Shown: one piece after another, positions 16,805 through 24,277 of the stretch
Layout of the letters: each line of letters opens with the position of its first letter
Numbering within the stretch: the first letter of the stretch is position 1
Assembly (NCBI RefSeq): GCF_014269285.1
Contig: NZ_JACOAF010000058.1
Span: forward strand, 191,269-255,268
Source: Rufibacter sediminis
Lineage (GTDB): Bacteria; Bacteroidota; Bacteroidia; Cytophagales; Hymenobacteraceae
Reading direction: 5' to 3'
DNA: 64,000 bases
Notes under the pieces: generated by a model
What the model was told of the DNA's origin: nothing
What the model saw: only the letters and a program-made list of their open reading frames with translations
Database searches by the model: none
Made by a program: the position numbers and the translations under genes

Positions 16805-19123
16805 TTACGCCAGTTGGTGCGCAATTTCTGCTTTGGCATTCGCCTTGATTTCAACGGCTTGCTCAAACACCTGCAGCGTGATGGCCTTCTCGCTTTGGTT
16901 TTCCAGCAAAACGCTTTCTTTGGTCACTTTGATGTTGAGCAAGTGGCCGCGGAACCGGATCTTGAAGGAATATGAAGTCCAGCCGGAGGGGATGAATGGG
17001 TTGAAATGCAGTTGATTATCGCGCACGCGCATGCCCCCGAAACCCTGTACCACGCTCATCCAGGTGCCGGCCATGGAGGTGATGTGGCAACCGTCTTCGG
17101 TGTCGTTGTTGTAGTCGTCCAGGTCCAGGCGGGCGGTACGGAGGTAGAACTCATAGGCGCGTTCCTCGTCGCCTAACTTGGCGGCCAGAATGGAGTGCAC
17201 GCACGGCGAGAGTGACGATTCATGCACGGTACGCGGCTCGTAGAAGTCAAAGTTCCTCCGGATGGTATCCAGGTCATAACGGTCCTCGAAGAGGTAAATG
17301 CCTTGTAGTACATCGGCCTGTTTGATGAACACCGAGCGCAGAATGCGGTCCCAGGACCATTTCTGGTTCAACGGACGGTCAGCTGGATCAAGGTCTTTCA
17401 CCAGCGTCTGCTCTTTGTCCAGGAAGCCGTCCTGCTGCAGGAACACGCCCAGGTCTTTGTCCTCGGCGTAGTACATGTGGTCAATCACGTGTTGCCACTT
17501 CTCGGTTTCCTGAGCCACGTCCAGGTTCATCTTCTGCACCAGTTCCGCGTAGCGGGTTGCGTCTGCGTTCTGCACCTGCTGCAGGGCCTTGAGGGTGTAC
17601 TCCAGGGTCCAGGTGGCGATGGTGCTGGTGTACCAGTTGTTGTTGACGTTGTTCTCGTACTCGTTCGGGCCGGTCACGCCCAGCATCACGTACTGGTTTT
17701 TGGCGGTAGACCAGTTCACGCGCTGCGCCCAGAAGCGGGAAATGCCTACCAAAACTTCCAGACCATATTCAGCTAGGTAGCTCTCATCGCCGGTGTAGCG
17801 GATGTAGTCATGGATGGCGTGCGCGATGGCGCCGTTCCGGTGGATTTCCTCAAAGGTGATTTCCCACTCGTTGTGGCACTCCTCGCCGTTCATGGTCACC
17901 ATGGGGTACAGGGCCGCACCGCCGGTGAAACCCAGTTTTTGGGCGTTCTCAATGGCTTTCTCCAGGTGCTTGTAGCGGTACACCAACAGGTTGCGGGCGA
18001 TGTGCGGATCAGCGGTGGCCAGGTAGAAGGGCAGGCAGTACGCCTCGGTGTCCCAGTAGGTGGTTCCGCCGTATTTCTCGCCGGTAAAGCCTTTCGGGCC
18101 GATGTTCAGGCGCTCGTCTTCGCCGGTGTAGGTTTGGTTCAGCTGGAAGATGTTGAACCGGATGCCTTGTTGCGCGGTGGCATCGCCCTCAATCATGATG
18201 TCGCTTTCTTCCCACTTGGCCGCCCAGGCCGCGGCTTGTTCCTGCAGCATCTGCTCAAAGCCTTTGCCCACAGCAGCGGCTAATACCTTTTTGGTGTTTT
18301 CCAGCAGGGCTTCTTTGGGGTGATTCTCAGAGGAGAGGTTGGCCGCGTATTTAAAGAAAACGGTTTCCTGACCTTCCTGCACCGCCACGTCAAAGGTAGA
18401 GGCAATGTATTTAGAACGCTCTACCGGCGTAGCCTTCACTTCAAGTTCCTGGCCGTTCTGGGTCACGAGGAACCGTTGGCCGGTGCACACGTGGAAGAAC
18501 GTTTTCTTGGTTTCGGCAATTACGTAGCCTTCGGTGGGCTGGGCATCCTGCAGTACCTCGTTCCAGAATTTCTCGTCATAGTTAGAGTCCGCGTTCTTGA
18601 TGTCGGCGTCTACGTACGGGGTAAGGGTGAGCGTACCGCTGAAGTTCACCGGCGTGATGCTGTACCGGATAGCCCCTACCTCATCGTCCACAATGCTGGT
18701 GAAGCGTTTGGCATCCACGCGCACCTGCTTACCGCTGGGCAGCTGGGCGGTGAACGTACGCTGCAGCCAACCTTCGCGCATGTTCAGTTCGCGGCGGAAT
18801 TCCAGTACCTCGCATTGGTGCAGGTCCAGGGTTTCGCCGTCTAGTTTTACGTCAAGGCCAATCCAGTTGGCGGCATTCAGCACCTTGGCGAAGTATTCTG
18901 GGTAGCCGTTCTTCCACCAGCCCACGCGCGTTTTGTCTGGGTAATATACGCCGGCTACGTAATTGCCCTGCAAGGTTTCGCCGGTGAAGGCCTCCTCAAA
19001 GTTGGCGCGCTGGCCCATGCGGCCGTTGCCCAGGCTGAAGACGCTCTCGGATATCTGGTTATAGTGCGGGTGAAAACCTTCTTCGATTATCGACCACTCG
19101 TCAACGGTAAGATATTGTTTCAT
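16805..19123 (-). CDS. GH65 maltose phosphorylase
   Basis: A 772-residue glycoside phosphorylase (maltose + phosphate to glucose + beta-D-glucose-1-phosphate), cytosolic, with no signal. Order: N-terminal beta-sandwich (~1-270), linker, (alpha/alpha)6 barrel (~310-690), C-terminal beta domain. The motif 'TGPNEYENNVNNNWYT' carries the catalytic acid Glu488, matching Glu487 of Lactobacillus brevis maltose phosphorylase. 'GEDERLNIGPKGFTGEKYGG' and 'WDTEAYCLPFY' are further GH65 barrel motifs, and the late 'CHITSMAGTWMSVVQGFGG' contains the phosphate-binding His-Ile-Thr-Ser region. The length is typical. The next gene downstream in the pathway, pgmB, is immediately upstream on the strand. Kojibiose or trehalose phosphorylase are alternatives; the 'NNVNNNWY' stretch favours maltose. 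Confidence 0.9.
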   Translation of the reverse strand: MKQYLTVDEWSIIEEGFHPHYNQISESVFSLGNGRMGQRANFEEAFTGETLQGNYVAGVYYPDKTRVGWWKNGYPEYFAKVLNAANWIGLDVKLDGETLDLHQCEVLEFRRELNMREGWLQRTFTAQLPSGKQVRVDAKRFTSIVDDEVGAIRYSITPVNFSGTLTLTPYVDADIKNADSNYDEKFWNEVLQDAQPTEGYVIAETKKTFFHVCTGQRFLVTQNGQELEVKATPVERSKYIASTFDVAVQEGQETVFFKYAANLSSENHPKEALLENTKKVLAAAVGKGFEQMLQEQAAAWAAKWEESDIMIEGDATAQQGIRFNIFQLNQTYTGEDERLNIGPKGFTGEKYGGTTYWDTEAYCLPFYLATADPHIARNLLVYRYKHLEKAIENAQKLGFTGGAALYPMVTMNGEECHNEWEITFEEIHRNGAIAHAIHDYIRYTGDESYLAEYGLEVLVGISRFWAQRVNWSTAKNQYVMLGVTGPNEYENNVNNNWYTSTIATWTLEYTLKALQQVQNADATRYAELVQKMNLDVAQETEKWQHVIDHMYYAEDKDLGVFLQQDGFLDKEQTLVKDLDPADRPLNQKWSWDRILRSVFIKQADVLQGIYLFEDRYDLDTIRRNFDFYEPRTVHESSLSPCVHSILAAKLGDEERAYEFYLRTARLDLDDYNNDTEDGCHITSMAGTWMSVVQGFGGMRVRDNQLHFNPFIPSGWTSYSFKIRFRGHLLNIKVTKESVLLENQSEKAITLQVFEQAVEIKANAKAEIAHQLA

Positions 19124-19189
19124 ATATAGTTCGTATCAAGTATCAAGACACACGTATCAGGACTTTTTTCTGGTTGTTAGTTTTTCTGT

Positions 19190-19221
19190 TTTCGGGCTGT
19201 TTTCTGAAAAACAGCCCGAAA
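19190..19221. repeat. Intergenic hairpin repeat
   Basis: Stem TTTCGGGCTGTTT / AAACAGCCCGAAA around a TCTGAA top. It lies ~67 bp upstream of the GH65 start, so it would be transcribed in the GH65 leader. Confidence 0.75.
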
Positions 19222-19342
19222 GCTTCAGTATTTATTTTTCTCTTTATCAGCTCTCTGGGAGAGCCAGGATGATTGCTCACGCCGGTCAGGCATTCTGAGA
19301 ATCATTTCTCTTTCTTGTTTTCTACTGCGCAGATTAGAGTCA

Positions 19343-19408
19343 GGGCAATCCCTTGTGGTTGCCCTTATGCGGCTGCATCTGTGTTAGGGCAACCACAAGG
19401 GATTGCCC
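19343..19408. repeat. 23-bp inverted repeat (MITE-like ends)
   Basis: GGGCAATCCCTTGTGGTTGC is the start of the left arm; the 23-bp arms are perfectly complementary and separated by a 20-bp spacer. It differs from the other repeats in the window. The GGGGCAATCCC... type is familiar from dispersed repeats in other bacteria (from memory, not checked). Confidence 0.6.
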
Positions 19409-19489
19409 CTACTATCCAACGTTTATTCTGCAGTCAACCTCCTCAACAAATGGGATTGTTAACTGCCAATTGTCCAATCTGTTTTAAGC

Positions 19490-20179
19490 CTAGTTTGCGA
19501 TAAACTGCCCCACATCTCCGGGCTTCTGCCCCAGTTCGCGCAGGCGGACAATGGACATTTCGGTGAGATCTTTCACCACGATGTCCGCCTGGGTGAGGAC
19601 CTCGGGTTGGCCCACGCCTACGCAGAGCATGTGTCCGTTTTTGGCGGCTTCTACACCGGCCACGGCATCTTCAAAGACCACACATTCCTGGGGCAGCACG
19701 CCTAAGGCTTCGGCTCCTTTCAGGAATACCTCGGGGTCTGGTTTGCCGTGGATTACGTGACGGCCGTCAATGATGGCGTCAAAGTAGGGGAGCAGCTCCG
19801 TGCGTTCCAGAATGAGTTGGGCGTTTTTACTCGCCGACCCCAGGGCGATTTTGATGCCTTCGGCTTTGAGCGCTTTCAAGAAATCCACCACGCCGGGGAG
19901 AATCTCGTCTGGGGTCATTTTGGCGACATCCTGCAGGTACTCGGTGTTTTTCTGCTCGCAGAGAGCCAGCATCCTTTCCTGTTCCATGGTTTGGCCGCCA
20001 ATTTCCAGGATGATCTCCAGCGACCGTACCCGGCTCACGCCCTTGAGGCGCTCGTTGTCGTGCTCGGTGAAATCAATCCCGAGGGTTTGGGCCAGTTGGC
20101 GCCAGGCTTTGAAATGGTACACGGCGGTATCTACCAGTACTCCGTCTAAATCAAAAAGGCAAGCGTTTATCGTGCGCAT
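19490..20179 (-). CDS. pgmB: Beta-phosphoglucomutase
   Basis: A 229-residue HAD-superfamily enzyme converting beta-D-glucose-1-phosphate to glucose-6-phosphate. The catalytic loop 'FDLDGVLVDTA' supplies nucleophile Asp10 and acid/base Asp12. The helical cap with 'LKGVSRVRSLEIIL' is the pgmB substrate-binding motif. Later HAD motifs are 'LGSASKN', 'GKPDPEVFLKG' and 'VFEDAVAGVEAA'. It uses the product of maltose phosphorylase, encoded next on the same strand, so the two form a phosphorolytic maltose pathway. The last codons (QFIAN-stop) lie in sequence resembling a degenerate hairpin repeat. Cytosolic. Confidence 0.93.
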   Translation of the reverse strand: MRTINACLFDLDGVLVDTAVYHFKAWRQLAQTLGIDFTEHDNERLKGVSRVRSLEIILEIGGQTMEQERMLALCEQKNTEYLQDVAKMTPDEILPGVVDFLKALKAEGIKIALGSASKNAQLILERTELLPYFDAIIDGRHVIHGKPDPEVFLKGAEALGVLPQECVVFEDAVAGVEAAKNGHMLCVGVGQPEVLTQADIVVKDLTEMSIVRLRELGQKPGDVGQFIAN

Positions 20180-20189
20180 ACGTGTAGGT

Positions 20190-20216
20190 TGTTTTGGGCC
20201 TGTTTTGGGAAAATCA
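20190..20216. repeat. Intergenic hairpin repeat, decayed copy
   Basis: GTTTTGGGCCTGTTTTGGGA keeps a perfect left arm, but the right arm (AAAATCAGGT) is only partly complementary. It sits in the 50-bp gap between the SusA-like GH13 gene and pgmB. Confidence 0.5.
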
Positions 20217-20229
20217 GGTGATAAATAGG

Positions 20230-22128
20230 TTATTTCTGAAGCTCCAGCACCAAGGCGGTTTTAGCCGGAATCTTCATATCGATCAGGTTGGGCAAGTTCT
20301 CGTCACTCAGGACATTCTTCGCTTTGGTGAAACCGTTCAGGCGCTCCGCGAACCGATCAGTTTTCATAGTGGCTTCTTTGTCAGTGGAATTAGTGGCGAC
20401 CATGATGGTTTTGCTTTCATCATACCGGAAGTACACATACAGGCCATCCTGCGGCACAAACTGCATGAGTTTGCCCGAGTGCAGGGCGGGGATGTTCTTG
20501 CGGTACGTGGCCAGTTTCTTCACGAAGTTGAAGGCTTCGTTCTCGCGCTCATTGCGGCCAGCGGAGGTGAATTTATTTTCCTTGTCTCCCGCGAAACCGC
20601 CCGGAAAATCACGACGGACTTCGGCGTCTGACGGGTCTTTGAAGTTCTTCATCAGGATCTCGGTGCCGTAGTAGAGAGAGGGGATGCCGCGGGTGGTGAG
20701 CAGCCAGGTCAGGCCCATCTTATACTTGTTCAGGTCTTCGCCAATTACCGAGAAGTAGCGGTTCATGTCATGGTTGTCCAGGAAGGTGACCAGTTTCATA
20801 GGGTCCTGGTACACGGCATCCAGGGCCAGCACCTGGTGTACTTTGCTCACGCCTTCATCCCAACCGAAACTCTGGTTCAGGGCGTCGTTCATGGCGTTAA
20901 ACAGAACAAAGTCTAGGGTGCCGGGTTGGTTGCTTTGGTTGGGAAAGTTGATGTTGCTGCGCGTGAAGCGGGACTGCGCCACCACGTTGTTCACCCAGGC
21001 TTCGCCGAAGATATGGAGGTTGGGATACTCATCCAGCAGGGCTTGGTTGCAGCGGTTCATGAACGGATCATCGTTGTACATGTAGGTGTCAATGCGCCAG
21101 GCATCCACCCCGAAGTGCTCCACCGTCCAGAGGGCGTGTTGAATCAGGTAATTGGCCACGAAGGGGTTGTTCTGGTTCAAATCGGGCATGAAGGGGGTGA
21201 ACCATCCGTTCATCATCACGGTCCAGTCGGCCTGCGCCGCGTGCGGGTCAATGATGGGCTGAAACTTGTGCGAAGTGTTGGTGTACGTGGCGAACTGGTG
21301 CACCCAGTCTTTAGACGGCATGTCTTTGATAAACCAGTGGTTGATGCCCACGTGGTTGTACACGGCATCCTGCACAATTTTCATTCCTTTTGCGTGGGCC
21401 GCCTGGATGAGTTTTTTGTACGCTTCATTGCCACCCAGCCGCTTGTCTACCTGGTAATGATCGGTGAAGGCGTAGCCGTGGTAGGCGCTGCGCATCTGGC
21501 CGCCTTCGTCGGTGAGGGGTTGGTTGTTCTCAATGATGGGGTTCAGCCACAGCGCAGTCACGCCCAGTTCCTCAAAGTAATTCAGGTGGTTCTGGATGCC
21601 CTTTATATCCCCCCCGTGCCGCAGAAATGGGTTTTTTCGGTCAGCTTGGGTATCGGCCATGTCCTTGAATTTGTCATTCTTGGGATCGCCGTTGGCGAAG
21701 CGATCGGGCAGGACCAGGTATATGAAATCAGCGGAGGTCACGCCCTGGGCTTTGGGCTCCTGGGTGCGGGCCTTCAGTTCGTATTGGCGGGTCAGTTTGT
21801 CTTTGCCTTTTCGGCCAGTAATGGTGAAGGAGCCGGGTTTGGTAGAAGCGGCAATGCTGAGGTCCAGGAAGGCGTAATTGGGGTTCTCTACCTGATGGGT
21901 TTTGAGTAGCTGCACGCCGGGGTACTCTATTGTATACGTGTACGTGCCGGCGTTGGGGCCGTACACCAGCAACTGCAGGTTCTGGTTTTTCATGCCCACC
22001 CACCAGAAAGTGGGGTCAATGCGGGTGATCCCGGCTTTCTTCTGGGCTTGGCTCGTAAAGGAAAGCAGTAGAATGCCCAGGAACGCGAGTCCTTTGGCAA
22101 ACACCGGAGAAACAACTGGGTACTTCAT
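20230..22128 (-). CDS. SusA-like GH13 neopullulanase/cyclomaltodextrinase
   Basis: A 632-residue periplasmic GH13 enzyme. A Sec signal ends near 'TSQAQK' (~28). The N-terminal beta domain (~30-125, 'PTFWWVGMKNQNLQLLVYGP') is the cyclomaltodextrinase N-domain of Bacteroidota SusA-type enzymes. The barrel contains 'DAVYNHVG', 'GVDAWRIDTY' (nucleophile Asp347), 'FGEAWVN' (acid/base Glu376) and 'LDNHDMN' (Asp454), and a beta C-domain follows. It trims imported malto-oligosaccharides in the periplasm. It is the first gene of the minus-strand series pgmB, GH65, GH13, MFS, starting 398 bp from the divergent esterase. The upstream region contains the LacI-type operator at 22493-22504. Confidence 0.93.
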   Translation of the reverse strand: MKYPVVSPVFAKGLAFLGILLLSFTSQAQKKAGITRIDPTFWWVGMKNQNLQLLVYGPNAGTYTYTIEYPGVQLLKTHQVENPNYAFLDLSIAASTKPGSFTITGRKGKDKLTRQYELKARTQEPKAQGVTSADFIYLVLPDRFANGDPKNDKFKDMADTQADRKNPFLRHGGDIKGIQNHLNYFEELGVTALWLNPIIENNQPLTDEGGQMRSAYHGYAFTDHYQVDKRLGGNEAYKKLIQAAHAKGMKIVQDAVYNHVGINHWFIKDMPSKDWVHQFATYTNTSHKFQPIIDPHAAQADWTVMMNGWFTPFMPDLNQNNPFVANYLIQHALWTVEHFGVDAWRIDTYMYNDDPFMNRCNQALLDEYPNLHIFGEAWVNNVVAQSRFTRSNINFPNQSNQPGTLDFVLFNAMNDALNQSFGWDEGVSKVHQVLALDAVYQDPMKLVTFLDNHDMNRYFSVIGEDLNKYKMGLTWLLTTRGIPSLYYGTEILMKNFKDPSDAEVRRDFPGGFAGDKENKFTSAGRNERENEAFNFVKKLATYRKNIPALHSGKLMQFVPQDGLYVYFRYDESKTIMVATNSTDKEATMKTDRFAERLNGFTKAKNVLSDENLPNLIDMKIPAKTALVLELQK

Positions 22129-22230
22129 GTTTTGTCAGTTCAGGTTAAGTGAGCCGCCCGCAGGCCGACCACACGCACTTAAGATGTTCATCCACTCGGG
22201 CGAGGCCTTAGTAAAAGCCTCAGTTTTTAT

Positions 22231-22266
22231 GTTTTCGCCCTGTTTTATAAAAATCGGCCCGAAAAC
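22231..22266. repeat. Intergenic hairpin repeat between divergent genes
   Basis: GTTTTCGCCCTGTTTT ... AAAATCGGCCCGAAAAC, imperfect stem, ~100 bp upstream of the GH13 start. Its place between divergent genes argues against a terminator role. Confidence 0.65.
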
Positions 22267-22492
22267 GATTTTTTATCTCTTGAAACTGCTTTAAAGCACT
22301 TGGCTCGCCGCTTTCAGGTTCTTATAACTTGCTTTACAGACCACCCAAGCTACCAAAAAGCTCCTAAGCCGGGGAAATTCAGTTAAATAAGTCTCGAATT
22401 TCAGCGGGGCAGAGGAGTTTCTAGCGTGTTTAAAGAGATAGTATTGTTAATATTGTAAAATCATGAAGGTAAATCTACACTTTTTTAATTAA

Positions 22493-22504
22493 GAAATCGA
22501 TTTC
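22493..22504. promoter_or_regulatory. LacI-type operator upstream of esterase/GH13
   Basis: A perfect 12-bp palindrome GAAATCGATTTC identical to the core of the susC site. It is 22 bp before the esterase ATG, a position where a bound repressor blocks transcription. Confidence 0.6.
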
Positions 22505-22526
22505 CTGGATTAAAAAATGCCATATT

Positions 22527-23678
22527 ATGAAAGTAGGTGTTAAGGTATTCGGCTTATTGGGGTTGCTGCTGCTGGAAGCGCTATCTGCTGAGGCTCAGGT
22601 GACTATAGAAATCAGGAAGCTGCCCGAGTGCACGCCAGCCCAGGACACGCTTTTTCTGGCAGGAAACCTGAACAACTGGAACCCACGCGCCACCAACTTC
22701 GCGTTCACGAAAGCGGCGAACCACCGGTACTACCTCGCCCTTCCGGCCGGTTCGGGGAAACTGGAATTTAAAATCACGCGTGGCAGTTGGGAGACCGGTG
22801 AAACACTGGCCAGCGGAGCCGGACGGGAAAACCGGGTGTATACACCTGGACCTGGAAAAGACACCCTCCGGCTGGAAGTGGAGAACTGGCAGGACAATTT
22901 CGCTCCGGTGGCCAAGGTGCATACGGCAGCGGCCAATGTGCAGGTGTTGGACAATGCCTTCTGGATGCCCCAGCTGAACAAATCGCGCCGCATCTGGTTG
23001 TACCTGCCCCCTGATTACGAAACCTCGGGGAAGAAATATCCGGTGCTCTACATGCACGACGGGCAGAACCTGTTTGATGCCTTCTATAGCTACAGCGGTG
23101 AATGGAGCATAGATGAATCTCTGAACCAGCTGTTCAATACCGAAGGCCGTGAGGTCATTGTGGTGGGCATTGACAACGGCGGCGAAGAGCGGATGAACGA
23201 ATACACGCCCTGGCGCAACACTAAATACGGCGGCGGAAAAGGCGATGCGTACGTTGATTTCCTGGCCCAAACCCTGAAGCCCTACGTGGATGCGCATTAC
23301 CGCACGCTGCCGGGGCAAACGCACACTGGCATTGCGGGCAGCTCCATGGGCGGTTTAATCTCTCTGTACGCGGCCTTGAAATACCCCAAGGTGTTTGGCA
23401 AGGTTGGCGTGTTCTCTCCGGCCTTCTGGGTGTCGCCGGAATTGTATGACTACGTAGCCAAAACCAAGCCCTCTAAAAAGCTGAAATTGTATCTGGTGGC
23501 CGGGGCGAAGGAAAGCGAAGAAATGGTTCCCGACATGGCCCGCATGCGGGATCTGCTCATCAAGCGGGGACTGAAGCCCTCTGCCCTCAAATACCAGGTT
23601 GATGCGGACGGCGAGCACAAAGAAAGCTACTGGCAGCGAGAGTTTCCGGGTGTTTTCAAGTGGCTGTTTTCCAAGTGA
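22527..23678 (+). CDS. Esterase (enterochelin-esterase-like alpha/beta hydrolase) with CBM-like N-domain
   Basis: A 383-residue secreted protein. The Sec signal ends near 'AEAQ' (~24). Residues ~25-110 resemble a starch-binding CBM20/48-type module ('TLFLAGNLNNWNPRATNF'). The rest is a D-like esterase domain of the Fes/YieL family ('KKYPVLYMHDGQNLFD', 'EWSIDESLNQL'). The nucleophile elbow 'GIAGSSMGGL' places Ser273 and the late 'DGEHKESYW' supplies His364; the acid residue is not certain. Substrate unknown: it may remove acyl groups from a glycan or be a binding/hydrolysis accessory protein. It is preceded by a LacI-type operator, so it belongs to the maltose regulon by inference. Followed by a strong hairpin at 23693-23748. 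Confidence 0.85.
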   Translation: MKVGVKVFGLLGLLLLEALSAEAQVTIEIRKLPECTPAQDTLFLAGNLNNWNPRATNFAFTKAANHRYYLALPAGSGKLEFKITRGSWETGETLASGAGRENRVYTPGPGKDTLRLEVENWQDNFAPVAKVHTAAANVQVLDNAFWMPQLNKSRRIWLYLPPDYETSGKKYPVLYMHDGQNLFDAFYSYSGEWSIDESLNQLFNTEGREVIVVGIDNGGEERMNEYTPWRNTKYGGGKGDAYVDFLAQTLKPYVDAHYRTLPGQTHTGIAGSSMGGLISLYAALKYPKVFGKVGVFSPAFWVSPELYDYVAKTKPSKKLKLYLVAGAKESEEMVPDMARMRDLLIKRGLKPSALKYQVDADGEHKESYWQREFPGVFKWLFSK

Positions 23679-23692
23679 GAAGCTCCTTATGG

Positions 23693-23748
23693 GCAAAGTT
23701 GCGCTTTAGGCCAGTTTTTTAGAAATCAAGCCTAAAGCGCACCTTTGC
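23693..23748. repeat. Intergenic hairpin repeat, extended, acting as terminator
   Basis: Stem TGCGCTTTAGGC / GCCTAAAGCGCA flanked by GCAAAG / CTTTGC, with a TTTTTTAGAAATC loop. It lies 15 bp after the esterase stop and before the oppositely oriented lipoprotein gene. A member of the hairpin family with a different arm sequence. Confidence 0.75.
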
Positions 23749-23803
23749 AGGTAGTTATTTGGAAAAGAGAAACTTCCGAGAGAGCCTCGGCAGTCCGGTG
23801 TCC

Positions 23804-24004
23804 TTATTGATCTGTGCTGCCGGTGGTGGTAGTGGTGGTGTCCTCCAGGTCTAGGGAATCCAGTCCTCCGTCTGCGCCTTCCACCATGTCTTCGGTGTTG
23901 GTGTTTCCGGTTTTCTCCGCCGCGGGGCGGTCACCGCCGCACGAAGCGCAGAGGCTGGCTACCAGCGCCAGGGCAAATAGGTTGGTCGTGATCAGCTTTT
24001 TCAT
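23804..24004 (-). CDS. Small acidic lipoprotein, function unknown
   Basis: 66 residues. A signal with lipobox 'SLCASC' (Cys22 lipidated) is followed by a short disordered acidic and Thr-rich tail ('EDMVEGADGGLDSLDLEDTT', then six threonines). There is no folded domain. Such tiny lipoproteins are common in Bacteroidota; function unknown. It stands alone between the esterase and the glycosidase-like gene. Confidence 0.65.
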   Translation of the reverse strand: MKKLITTNLFALALVASLCASCGGDRPAAEKTGNTNTEDMVEGADGGLDSLDLEDTTTTTTGSTDQ

Positions 24005-24277
24005 AGTCGTAGGTTTTCTCTCAGATTAAAGGTAGACGTTGGTCGTCCGGTTCTTTTCTCTTTACGCGAAACAAAAAAATTAGTAAAAAGACAGGCCAAT
24101 GGATGGCGTCAATTGCGGTAAATGACCTGGAAAACTCGGCCTCCCGGGTGTCTGCAGCACTGGCTCTCAGATGAAAGATAACGAGTCGCTGGTCAAGGAG
24201 CTTTGGGGGTGAAAACCGAAATGTACCGCAAAAACGGAGTGGGCGAACCTTTGCAGAGTTTAGGAGTTAGTTTAGGT

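Larger units (their letters stand above)
19124..19489. other. Gap between GH65 and pgmB
   Basis: A 366-bp region holding a hairpin-family copy (19190-19221) and an unrelated 23-bp inverted repeat (19343-19408). The last ~20 bp before the pgmB stop resemble half a hairpin repeat. No gene. Confidence 0.7.
22129..22526. other. Divergent control region, SusA-like GH13 / esterase
   Basis: A 398-bp region. It has a hairpin-family copy at 22231-22266 and the operator-like palindrome at 22493-22504, surrounded by AT-rich sequence. Since the genes diverge, the hairpin here cannot be a simple 3' terminator of either. Confidence 0.65.

Noticed and set aside
20926-21909. 327-residue open frame antisense to the SusA-like GH13 gene
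   Set aside because: The real gene on the other strand has intact catalytic motifs; this frame is Val/Gly/His-rich and motif-free.
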